Of a DNA stretch of 64,000 nt, positions 30,845 to 39,625 are shown piece by piece. Location of the stretch: contig CAUYUJ010018544.1 of assembly GCA_963575745.1 (NCBI GenBank), forward strand, positions 87,501 to 151,500, given 5' to 3'. Source of the DNA: Prorocentrum cordatum (lineage: Eukaryota; Sar; Dinophyceae; Prorocentrales; Prorocentraceae). The position numbers and the translations under genes are program-made. A model generated the notes under the pieces. It ran no database searches, had not been told where the DNA came from, and was given only the letters and a program-made list of their open reading frames with translations. Numbering within the stretch: the stretch's first letter is position 1; each line of letters opens with the position of its first letter.

Positions 30845-31083
30845 AGGTCTCCTAGATGGGGTCGGAGTAGATGGGGTCGGAGGATCGCGCCGCATCGCCG
30901 ATGCATCAACAATGCGCCGCGATGCGGAGCCCGATTTTCTCCACGCTGGCGCCGCCGATACATCGCCCACGTCGACGATGCATCGCCAGTGCATCGCCGA
31001 TACATCGCCGATGCATCGCCGATGCATCGGCGATGCGGCGCGATCCTCCGACCCCATCTACTCGGACCCCATCTAGGAGGCCT
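30845..31083. mobile_element. MITE family A, copy 4 (best preserved, ~63-bp inverted arms)
   Basis: The left arm from AGGTCTCCTAGATGGGG through GATCGCGCCGCATCGCCGAT is repeated in reverse complement on the right, ending ATCTAGGAGGCCT. I count about 61 matches in 63. The centre carries further ATCGCCGATGCATC words. It is non-coding and could form a long cruciform or RNA hairpin. Confidence 0.9.
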
Positions 31084-31342
31084 CTACCTTTCTGGCCTGT
31101 GTCTTGCGACCCATGCCTCCTGCACTTCTGTGGCAACGTGGCCCTCGGGAGGGTCTTGTGTCCTCTCGCGTGTCCTCTCCAATCAAGCCCGACCGTACGG
31201 GAAAGGGGGCCTCAGGGCCCCCTTTCAGGAGTGCCACGCGTGGTATTGGAAAAAAGGTGCTTGCTACTATTCTCTCGCTGTCGTTCCTGTCCTTGGATGT
31301 CAGCGTCCTACGATGTCCTGGAGAGCATCCACGGGGGCCTTT
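31084..31342. other. Spacer, no gene
   Basis: Low-copy sequence with nothing recognised. Confidence 0.4.
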
Positions 31343-31470
31343 CTTGGCATCGCTCGGACGTGTGCATTTTCCTTCAGTGGGGACCATCGAGAAGCATCCT
31401 TGATCATTTGGCGAAAAGGCCACGCACGAAACCGAAAAAACACAGGGAATGGACGTCCGAGCGATGGCCA
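31343..31470. mobile_element. MITE family C, copy 5 (well preserved)
   Basis: TGGCATCGCTCGGACGTGTG to GGACGTCCGAGCGATGGCCA. It matches the 15602 copy nearly base for base, with CATCGAGAAGCATCCTTGAT inside. Confidence 0.9.
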
Positions 31471-31559
31471 GCTTTGGTGGAGCTCCGCATTGGGCCACGA
31501 TGCGTGTGAGGGGCACACCATAATGGGGCAGGTAACCACGCGAAAAGCGTGATGGGCGC

Positions 31560-32040
31560 GCCAAAGAGTTGAGAGGATGAGGACGTGGAGGGAGGATTGC
31601 GGCGGAAGAGGAGAGGAGGGGGAGGAGGTGAGGAGGTGGAGCGCGGCGCTGCGAATTCAAAACGAGAACCCAACACGCAGGAGGTTAGGAAAAAAAGACT
31701 AGCTCGAGCTAGGGCTGGAGCTAGAGCTACAGCCAGATCGAAGACGCATACTGCGAATCACCGCCGCCCCCTGTCTATTGGATGCGCAGGTGTGGCCAAC
31801 AGTGTGCTAATGTCTGGCCAAGCTATGAGACTAGTGCTCCCCCAGGAGGGAGAGAGGGAGGAGGAGGAGGAGGAGGACGAGGAGGAGGAGGAGGGTGAGG
31901 GGAGGGAGGAAGCGAACGAGGGAGGGAGGGAAGGGAGGGGGAGGGAATGGGAGATGGAGGAGAAGGAGAAGGAGGAGGAGGAAGAGGAGGAGAAGGAAGA
32001 GGAGGAGCGAGGGAAGGAGGGAAGGAGGGAGGAATAGGAG
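31560..32040. repeat. GGA-rich polypurine blocks
   Basis: GGA-rich at 31575-31645 and 31850-32040, with a GAGCTAGGGCTGGAGCTAGA run at 31712-31732 between them. The Pro/Ser/Leu minus frames are repeat translations. Confidence 0.9.
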
Positions 32041-32246
32041 CAGCAACAGGAAGAGGGGAGGGTGGGAGGGGAGGGGAGAGGAGGGACACTCCGATTGCAG
32101 CAGGCCGTCACGCAAAGTGCCAGCGGCCACTCTGAAAAAGGCAGGGGCCCCCAGCGCAGGCCCACCGCTCGCAAGAGGGCGAGAAGAAATAGGCCGAGGA
32201 GGAGGAGGAGGAGGAAGAGGATGGCGGCACTCGGGCAGGTCAGTGT

Positions 32247-32456
32247 TCAGCAACAGCATGGGTGATGGAAGGGGTGTCCACCATGGGCAATTCGAGGACT
32301 ACCAGACCATGAATTGGTGACAGGGGGCACTTGTACAAGTATTCGGGTGTTCTCCGTCACATCTGAGGCGATGGCTCTTGACGAAGCGGCCCAGGCCATT
32401 TCCAGCTTGGTCTCCAAGAGCAGATTGCCGTCACAAGAGTGACCTAGGTCTTGCAC
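32247..32456 (-). CDS. Hypothetical small ORF, 69 codons, doubtful
   Basis: A minus frame in an island of non-repetitive sequence between two polypurine blocks. The product has mixed amino-acid use (including DVTENTR and LVQVPPVTNSW) unlike the neighbouring repeat translations. No family is recognised. It could be one exon of an interrupted gene or a chance frame. No supporting splice sites can be named with confidence. Confidence 0.2.
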   Translation of the reverse strand: MQDLGHSCDGNLLLETKLEMAWAASSRAIASDVTENTRILVQVPPVTNSWSGSPRIAHGGHPFHHPCCC

Positions 32457-32464
32457 ATCAAAGT

Positions 32465-32612
32465 GAACATGAAGAGGACGAGGGAAGCAGGAGGAGCAAG
32501 GACCACGAGGGAGGATAGGAGCGGAAGAAACAGAGAGGGGGAAGAGGGTTGGGGCGGAGGAGAAGGAGGAGGAGGAGGAGATAAAGAAGCAGGAGGGAGG
32601 AGGAGGCCCCTC
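32465..32612. repeat. GGA-rich polypurine block
   Basis: GAAGAGGACGAGGGAAGCAG then GGAGAAGGAGGAGGAGGAGG. Confidence 0.85.
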
Positions 32613-32745
32613 CTTGCGCGGGAGGCGCGGGGCGGCGTGAGGCGGCAGGCGCGACCCCCTCCCCGGCAGCCGCCGCCGCTCGCCGCCGCCGCAGCTGCCA
32701 CCGCGGGCATGACATCGGCATTGGCCTCCGACTCCGCCTCGGATC

Positions 32746-32907
32746 GTTCAACCCAGGGCTGGACCTGAACGGTGTGTTTGGAGATTTCGTGGGCCGTTTT
32801 CGTTTCGACTTCGATTTGCGGTAACGGCGGATTCGAGACAAGGGCGAGGGAAAACGAAAACAAAGCGAAAACTAAAAACACCGTTTAGGTTCAGCCCTGG
32901 CTCAACC
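32746..32907. mobile_element. hAT-like MITE family E, copy 2, with 8-bp target duplication
   Basis: The element 32754-32899 begins CAGGGCTGGACCTGAACGGT and ends ACCGTTTAGGTTCAGCCCTG, inverted with few mismatches. The flanks are GTTCAACC (32746-32753) and GCTCAACC (32900-32907), 7 of 8 identical. An 8-bp duplication and CAGGG-type ends are hAT superfamily characters. It is 146 bp and non-coding. Confidence 0.88.
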
Positions 32908-33102
32908 CATTGGTTATTCAGCGACGAGCGAGTCGATCGGTTGAGACGGATCGAAAACCGCGACTGCGGTGGTCGTGAAACCGCCCGATGGCCAGCGCCA
33001 GCCCACCACGCCGTGGAAGCTGTCGGTCGCCCCACCGTGCGGAGGCGCGGTGAAACGTACCGATGCTGCACCGCTCAGAGCTGCTGAACCGCTGCGTCCA
33101 CG

Positions 33103-33283
33103 TACTCCAGATTTCGTAATAAAAGGGAGGGGGTCTGGACCCTCCAAGACAAGCCGTTTCAGACCTCCCCCGTGGGAGAACCCTCCAAAACATCGTCCCC
33201 AGACCCCCCAGGCCCTCCAAGATAGCCTGGAAGAGACCCCCCCGAAATGAGACCCCCCTCCCTTTATTACGAAATCTGGAGTA
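33103..33283. mobile_element. Stowaway/mariner-like MITE family F, TA-flanked
   Basis: Between TA at 33103-33104 and TA at 33282-33283. The left end is CTCCAGATTTCGTAATAAAA and the right end is the reverse complement of CTCCAGATTTCGTAATAAAG. The arms continue through GGGAGGGGGTCT, so they exceed 30 bp. A CTCC start and TA duplication are typical of Stowaway-type (Tc1/mariner-related) MITEs. It is 177 bp, and I see only one copy here. Confidence 0.92.
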
Positions 33284-33507
33284 AGTCGTGCGACCCGGAA
33301 CGATCGCGGCGCTGCGACAGCGCGGGCGGCTCGATGACGGCCGATTCCCGGGCTGCCGAGCCGGCCCACCGGGCTCGCGCGAGCACTGCGGAAGTCTGCA
33401 GGCGGAGCCGTTTCGGGTTGGCCTGGTGGAGACGCCAGGCTCGGCGCTTGCGCCTGCGTTCAGGGCCGAATGCCGTGACCATGTGCGAGCCCTGCATGGA
33501 GTTCAAG

Positions 33508-33680
33508 CAGATAGGGTCGAAAGGCTCGCGCCACATCGCCGGTGCATCATCGAGGCGGCTCGATGTGGAGCCCGATGTTCTACACGTGGACGTCGCCGAT
33601 GCATCGCCGACGTCGACCATGCGTCGCCGATGGCATCGGCGATGCGGCGCGATCCTCTGACCCCAGCATCTTGGAAGGCT
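33508..33680. mobile_element. MITE family A, copy 5
   Basis: AGATAGGGTCGAAAGGCTCG at the left, GGAGCCCGATGTTCTACACG inside, and GGCGATGCGGCGCGATCCTC then TGACCCCAGCATCTTGG at the right. Its right edge abuts the duplicated block at 33664-34285. Confidence 0.75.
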
Positions 33681-34285
33681 GCAGGGGCAGGCAAGGGAAG
33701 GGTAAGACGATCCAAGAGGAGGAGGAGGAGGAGGAGGAGGAGGAGGAGGAGGAGGAGGAGGAGGAGGAGGAGGGGGAGGAGCTCATTCACATGACCCCCG
33801 CCAGCGTTGCAGAGGTCTGGCCTCTGCAGGAGCACGGCTCCCGGGTGGCTGCCAGGGAGCGCCGCCCGTGGCCCGGGAGCCAGGAAGGCACCGAGCGCTC
33901 GAGGTCGAGCGGTCCGTGCGGTGTCGGAGACCACCTCCGACGCCATCGCGACGTTGCGCAGGTTCGCGCAGCCCGGACGTGGCGGCGACGCCTCAGGATG
34001 AAGCTTCTTGCCCAGCACCTTGGAAGGCTGCAGAGCTCATCCACATGACCCCCGCCAGAGTTGCAGAGGTCTGGCCTCTGCAGGAGCAGGGCCCACGCGT
34101 GGCTGCCAGGGAGCGCCGCCCGTGGCCCGGGAGCCGGGAAGGCATCGAGCGATCTCAAGGTCGAGCGGTCCGTGCGGTGTCGGAGACCGCCTCCGACGCC
34201 ACCGCGACGCTGCGCAGTTTGCCGTTCGTGCCGCAGGGTCGCGCAGCCCGGACGTGGCGGCGACGCCTCGGGATGAAGCTTCTTG
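33664..34285. repeat. ~250-bp tandem duplication with a GGA array in the first copy
   Basis: Copy 1 (33779-34010) and copy 2 (34032-34280) share CACATGACCCCCGCCAG, GTTGCAGAGGTCTGGCCTCT, GAGCGCCGCCCGTGGCCCGG and ATGAAGCTTCTTGCCC with a few differences. The lead-in CTTGGAAGGCTGCAG occurs before both, but in the first copy a GGA array (33716-33780) separates it from GAGCTCAT. Open frames across the block are not recognisable proteins. Confidence 0.88.
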
Positions 34286-34681
34286 CCCGTCGGGGGCCTC
34301 GGGGGAGAGGGGGAGGGCCCCGTCCACGGCTGGACGCGTCGCTCGAAAAACGGGCCAGGAGAGTGTCCCGCAAGGATCCAGGCCCTGAATTTGAGCGAGA
34401 ATGGTCCTCGGCAAGCTGTGGCAAGTTCGCGCGCGCCTCGATGCGGCGGCGACGCGGGCTTGGGCGTTCAGAGTTGCACGCCCGCCGGGGGCCGGTTTCG
34501 GGCCGTAGGGCCAGCAGGAAACAGCCCACAGCGCGCGGCCCACACGAAAGATGGGGGCGAGAGCCTCGTTGGGCCCGAGCTGTTTCAGCGGTTGCGCAAC
34601 GTGTGCCATGAAGACCATTGCCATCTGAGCCTGCCGCCATCGTCGCCTCCGGGCGGCACCATGTGGCGGCGTGTACGAGGG
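34286..34681. other. GC-rich sequence, no gene recognised
   Basis: A minus frame (34037-34837) with mixed composition crosses this region, but I cannot assign it. GGGCGTTCAGAGTTGCACGC at about 34465 recalls 14708. Confidence 0.35.
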
Positions 34682-34839
34682 GGGTGACGCGAGGGGCGTG
34701 TGGTCTTCGAAGAAGGCGGGGTGCTTCTCAGAAGAAGGCCCTGGAGGCTCCCGAGAAGCCGGGATGGCTTCTACGGAGCCCCCCTTCCATCTGACGAGCG
34801 CCCCAGGCTTCTTAGAAGGCCACGCCCCTCGCGTCACCC
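34682..34839. mobile_element. MITE family K
   Basis: GGGTGACGCGAGGGGCGTGT at the left and GCCACGCCCCTCGCGTCACC at the right are inverted over at least 20 bp. The inner TTCTCAGAAGAAGGCC links it loosely to families B and J. Imperfect complementarity continues outside (GGCGGCGTGT against CACGTGTGCGG). Confidence 0.85.
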
Positions 34840-35384
34840 ACGTGTGCGGCGGGCCGCCAAATCAGGCCAGGGTAATGCTTGTTAGGCTCAGGCTCTGTTC
34901 AGCCAGCGCTGCTGCTACGGGCTGGGACACCCGAGACCGGCGGCGCGCCTGGAGGGAAGGCCTCCTCCTCCTCCTCCTCCTCCTCCTCCTCCTCCTCCTC
35001 CTCCTCCTCCTCCTCTTCCTCGTCTGAGCGGTTTGTGCTTCGTTGTGTGCAAAAGGCTCTGGAACTCGAGGAAGACGAGGCTCCGCTCGTGCCTGAGCCG
35101 TCTCAGGCAGCCAAGGAGCGCGCGTTCCAGTCGAAAGTGCTTCGCCTTTTGAGAGCCGCTGGAGGCAGCCCGACGACCCTGGGGGCGGAGAGCGGGGGGG
35201 GCTGGACGAAGACGACTGTGACTGGCGCCACGGAGGCATTGCCTCGATTGTGGCGCTAGCGCGTCCTCTCTGTCTCTGCCTGGCCTCTCTCGAGGCCGCG
35301 TGCTCTGTGCCAGCAACCACTCGCCGCCACTTTCACTTGGGCCAGCCTTCCACCTGGCCGAGTGGCGGCTGCATCCTCGCGGGG
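34840..35384. repeat. CTC array and flanking spacer
   Basis: CTC runs from 34962 to 35022. The remainder is low-copy GC-rich sequence with no recognised gene. Confidence 0.7.
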
Positions 35385-35466
35385 AAAAAATCCTCCTCCT
35401 CTTCCTTTTCCTCTTCCTCCTCATCCCCCTCCTCCTCCTCGTCCGCCTCCTTCTCCTCCTCCTGCG
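35385..35466. repeat. CTC-rich microsatellite
   Basis: CCTCCTCCTCTTCC and CTCCTCATCC variants. Confidence 0.9.
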
Positions 35467-35614
35467 GACGCAGCAGGACTTCTCAGAAGTCGGCGGGGCT
35501 CCTCGGAAGCCCTCGGGCCTTGTGAGTCTCCTCATGCGGATTCGGAGAAGGCTCTGAAAGCTTTCCAAAAGCCCGAAGGCATTCTGAGCCTTGTGAGATC
35601 GAGGGGAGAAGCAT
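35467..35614. other. Family B/J-like debris
   Basis: GACTTCTCAGAAGTCGGCGG and AGAAGGCTCTGAAAGC words suggest a decayed inverted-repeat element. No gene is seen. Confidence 0.4.
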
Positions 35615-35782
35615 GGGGACCATGACCAAGATGTCACGAGATCCTGTCGATGCCGATCTTGTTCATGGCCCGTGTCGACCGTCGCCGAGTCGCGAGGATG
35701 ATCCACGAATCGACGCTGACCAGAATCGACGGCGACCAAGATCGACACGACGTCTCCGCCTCCAGTCTTGGTCATAGTCCCC
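35615..35782. mobile_element. MITE family L (single copy)
   Basis: GGGGACCATGACCAAGAT at the left is matched by TCTTGGTCATAGTCCCC at the right (one or two mismatches). The 168-bp interior is rich in ATCGACG words. No target duplication is evident. Confidence 0.7.
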
Positions 35783-36181
35783 CCGTTCCATAAGAAGGCC
35801 CGCCATAATTTCATGTTAAAATCGCTGGGGGCGTGTATCCCCCGTTCCCAATTGTTCGGCTGTTGGCCAACCAATAAAAATAGGAGCCCAAAGCACGACA
35901 GAACGGCCGTACAAAACGGAGCAGAACTGATCACGGCGCGAGCGAGACATACAAACACAAAATTACGCCGACACCGAACAAACACCCTTGGCGTGTTTCA
36001 TAACATCATCTATCGGGGCTCAAGAGACGGGGGTCAGTGCAAACGGGAGTTAGTCAGAGTGCCGGACCGTGCAGGATCCTGCAGGGCCAGTGCTGCGTTG
36101 ACCCGGGCTGGGGTGCAGGATCCTGCAGAATCTTGCGAGATCCTGCAAAGCCTGGCTGACCCGGGTCTGGATTGAACCGTA
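35783..36181. other. Low-copy sequence with GGATCCTGCAG repeats
   Basis: GTGCAGGATCCTGCAG occurs at 36069 and 36114, with GAGATCCTGCAA at 36138, and GACCCGGG follows twice. This is a short diverged tandem of about 50 bp. No gene is recognised. Confidence 0.55.
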
Positions 36182-36718
36182 GGTAGAACCATGAGGCAGG
36201 AAGGCGTTGAAAGTAGTTTGGGTTCCGTCCGCCCCCTCAGGAGGACGGAACAGGTGAAGTCACTCGATCATTGCAGTAGGAAGGTGACTGAAGTAGATCT
36301 GGACTCTGGACTCTGGGAATCTGGGCATCCCAGAAGACCTGCTTTCAGCGACCGACAGGGCTTCGCCCCCGGCTTCCCCCGTGGGCTCGCCGCCGAGAGA
36401 GCGGGAGCCCGCGCCGGGCTGCGCAGCTCCTGCGGGCCGAGGGGGGTCACGAGCCGCCGCGCCGGGGCTGCGCGGAGAGGCGGCCGCCTCCCCGCATCCG
36501 CTTGTCGCGGCGGGGGGCGGCGGCACGGGGCCAAAGTCGAGTACACAGCGCTCGTTAAAAGTAGGTGTTTTTGGATGCCCAGATCCCAGTCTGAGTCTAC
36601 GCTCTAGGCGCCTTCCTGCTGCGAGGATCGAGTGGTTTCACCGTATAGCCCTTCCCCTTCGGGGAGCGGGCCGGAGCCCAATCTACTTCCAGCGCCTTCC
36701 TACTTCATGGTTCCAGCC
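36182..36718. mobile_element. Foldback element with ~148-bp inverted arms
   Basis: The left arm 36182-36330 and right arm 36571-36718 are reverse complements with scattered mismatches. Outer words: GGTAGAACCATGAGGCAGGA against GGCTGGAACCATGAAGTAGG on the other strand. Middle: GTCACTCGATCATTGCAGTA against ACCACTCGATCCTCGCAGCA. Inner ends: CTGGGCATCC on both. The GC-rich 240-bp core contains GGCTCGCCGCCGAGAG. No transposase frame is seen. Confidence 0.85.
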
Positions 36719-36870
36719 ATTTCTTCCGACCGATCGGGAAGGCTGAGATCGCCTCGCCCGCCCGCCGTCCCCCTGGTGGCGCCTCGCGCACCAGGGAGGG
36801 GGGCCCAGCGACGCTCCAAGAAATCCGGGCGGAGTTCCGAGAGTCTTTTGCGCCCTGACATGGGGCGCGA
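36719..36870. mobile_element. Possible MITE family O fragment
   Basis: CCTGGTGGCGCCTCGCGCAC then CAGGGAGGGGGGCCCAGCGA and CTCCAAGAAATCCGGGCGGA resemble the core and right arm of family O (46817). The left arm is poor. Confidence 0.45.
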
Positions 36871-37945
36871 GCCGGCATGGCCGCGGCCTTTAGATTTGTT
36901 GCATCCTGGTGTCGCACCTGTGCACGCGCGTCCGCCGCTGGGGCTGTAGTTCGCTACCCCTGCTGGGCTTTCAGCTATATGTCAGCTTGCTCTGCCGGCA
37001 GCTTTCCTCCGCGGTGGTTCGTCGGCCCCCTCCCCTTTGGGTCGCGGGGTCGTTCGGTCCTCGCCGCCGTCGGCCGTGTCGCGGGGTCTTCGCCGTCTCT
37101 CCGGGCCCCTCCCTTGCTTTTGCTATTGTTGCGCCCCCCCCCTCTCCCTTCTTCTCCTTCGGGTCGCCCCCACCGCGGGGGTCTGTCCTCTTCTGTTTGA
37201 GCGTTGGCGTATCCCGTTGGCGGGTTCGCTGTGCTCGTCTTCTTTTCACTCTGTCCCCGGTTGGTCGGAGTGGTGCGAGCGTTGCGGTGATACGTACAGT
37301 CTGTTTTGGGCTCAGACGGTTGCCCCATCTTGCTGGCTTGGTTTTCACCTGCCTCGCCAGTAGTATTTCGCGGCTCTGGTTGCGGTTGGGGTCTGTTGTT
37401 TTAGCGATGGCGTCTGCATTTCACGGACGGCCATGCTCGCGCCCTGTCCACCACCCATATGCACCGCCGCGTTTCGCGGCTGCTGCTCGCAATCGCCCAC
37501 GTTCGGCTCTGTTTCTTTTGGGTCAAGGCCAAGCCAGCCTCGGCCGCGCGATCATCTTTATCACGCCGACCTTATGCATCATGTTGCACGGCCACTTAAT
37601 CCGTTACTTGTTCGCTGCAAGGTCGGTGGCGTTGCTTTGTCGCGCAGTTTCCCGCGAGTATGCACCGCCACCAAATTGGTCGGCTTGGAAGCCTTATAGA
37701 TGCTCTTGGTCGTTCTGTCTCTTTGAGACTTCAATTAGCACCAGATTGTTGCTTGCGCTCCAAGCTACCCGCGTCGAGCTTTTCCTCGGTTTTTTTGGTC
37801 GCTGCACTTTGTCATTACAACGGTTCCCGTTGTTCACCACCAATATGCGTGGCCTTGACTGGATTATTTCATCATGGCGCGTTCGACTAAGTTCGTTCGC
37901 AATTTGCACCTCCACCTGCCGACCGCGCCTGAGGCTCTTATTCAA
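36871..37945. other. T-rich low-copy region, no confirmed gene
   Basis: A stretch of about 1 kb with a marked excess of T over A on the plus strand and no tandem repeats. A 366-codon plus frame (36909-38009) and shorter frames exist, but none has a recognisable domain, and the longest runs into the GT array. An intron, a 5' leader or unique spacer are all possible. Confidence 0.4.
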
Positions 37946-38151
37946 AAGTGTGTGCGTGTGCGTGTGTGTACGTGTGTGTATGTGTGTGTGTTTGTCTGCG
38001 AGTGCGTGAGCGTGTGCGTGTGTGCGTGTGTGCGTGTGTGCGTGTGTGCGTGTGTGCGTGTGTGCGTGTGTGCGTGCGGGCGGGCGTGCGTGAGTGCGTG
38101 CGTGCGTGCGTGCGTGTGTGCGTGCGTGCGTGCGTGCGTGCGTGCGCGCGC

Positions 38152-38182
<31 letters not shown>

Positions 38183-39140
38183 TGTGTGTGTGTGTGTGAC
38201 TGTGTGTGTGTGTTTTTGTGTGTGTGTGTGCGTGTGCGCGTGCGTGTGCGTGCGCGTGCGCGTGCGCGTGCGCGTGCACGTGCGCGTGCGCGTGCGCGTG
38301 CGTGTGCGCGTGTGTGCATGTGTGTGTGCGTGCGTGTGTGCGTGTGTGTGTGCGTGTGTGTGTGCGTTTGTGTGTTTGCGGTGTGTGTGTGTGCGTGTGT
38401 GTGTGTGTGTGTGGCGAGGGTGTGCCGCGCGTGGTGTGTGTGTGCGTGTGCGTTGTGGGGTGGGTGTGGGTGCCGGTTGTGCGTGTGTGTGTGTGTGTGT
38501 GCGTGTGCGTGTGTGTGCGTGTGTGCGTGCGTGCGTGTTGCGTGTGTGCGTGTGTGCGTGTGTGTGTGCGTGTGTGCGTGTGCGTGTGTGCGTGTTGTGC
38601 GTGTGTGCGCGTGCGAATGCGTGTGCGTGTGCGTGTGCGTGTGCGTGTGCGTGTGCGTGTGCGTGTGCGTGTGCGTGTGCGTGTGCGTGTGCGTGTGCGT
38701 GTTGGTGGGTGTGCGTGTGCGTGTGCGTGTGCGTGTGCGTGGCGTGTGTGCGTGTGTGGGTGGGTGGGTGTGTGTGGGTGTGGGTGGGTGTGTGGGTGTG
38801 TGTGTGTGTGTGGGAGTGTTTGTGTGTGTGTGGGTGTGTGTGTGTGGGTGTGTGTGTGGGTGTGTGTGTGTGTCTGTGTCTGTGTCTGTGTGTGTTGTGT
38901 GTGTGCGTGTACGTGTGTGCGTGTACGTGTGTGCGTTTGTGCGTGCGTACGTGTGTGCGTGTACGTGTGTGCGTGTACGTGTGTGCGTTTGTGCCCTGCC
39001 GCCAGCGCAGTCATTCTGCCGAGCCGCCGACGCAAAAAGTTTGTGTGTGTCTGTGTGTGTCTGGTCGTGTGTGTGTGTCTGTGCGTTTGTGTGTGTTGCA
39101 CGTGGCTGTGGTCACTGGGAGCGTGCTCAGTGTGTCAAGG
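37946..39140. repeat. ~1.2-kb GT/GC alternating repeat
   Basis: GTGTGTGCGTGTGTGCG, GTGCGCGTGCGC and GTGTGGGTGTG sub-arrays continue with few breaks, interrupted near 39000 by about 40 bp of unique sequence. Strict purine-pyrimidine alternation over long stretches favours Z-DNA. The Cys/Val/Arg or His/Thr frames of up to 441 codons are repeat translations. Confidence 0.97.
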
Positions 39141-39497
39141 TGGTGATACTCTAGACGTGCCATGTACTGTGTTCGGAGGGGTGAACATATGTTCGTTTTC
39201 GGATGTTCGCAAACGGTTCGTCAACGCTTCGAAAAAATTGTCCGCGAACTCCAAGGCCACATCGGCTTTGTCCACGGCCATCCGGTTGAGGGGTAACAGA
39301 GATGCCTCAAAACGAAGGGTGCGTAAATTGTTCGGGGACACGTTCGCAAACGATGTCTGGGTCAGCTCTAGGATGGAAGCGTGTTCAGTTTGTCAAGATG
39401 GCACTCCCGCTGCAGCGATGTCATCGTTTCAGGATCGGCGCTCTTTTCCCGCCGTTCAGAAATCAAATCACAAAGAGCGGCATGAACGTAATTTCTC
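39141..39497. other. Low-copy sequence, no gene
   Basis: Contains CTCCCGCTGCAGCGATG (39405), shared with the degenerate repeat at 19990-20140. Confidence 0.4.
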
Positions 39498-39625
39498 GGA
39501 GGCCCGCTCGGATTTTTCAGATCGGCGTTAAGCCGCTTTGGCGACGCGTCTGGCGCCGCCACTGGCGCGCTCCGCGCGCCATGGAGAGGGTCCAGCGCCG
39601 ATCGTGGAAATCCACGCGGACCTCC
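39498..39625. mobile_element. MITE family O, copy 2
   Basis: GGAGGCCCGCTCGGATTTTT with AGATCGGCG at the left, and CGCCGATCGTGGAAATCCAC with GCGGACCTCC at the right. The central CTGGCGCGCTCCGCGCGCCA-like palindrome is shared with 46817-46940. Confidence 0.7.

Noticed and set aside
37874-39154. Cys/Val/Arg-rich 426-codon protein
   Set aside because: GT/GC repeat translation. All frames are open on both strands.
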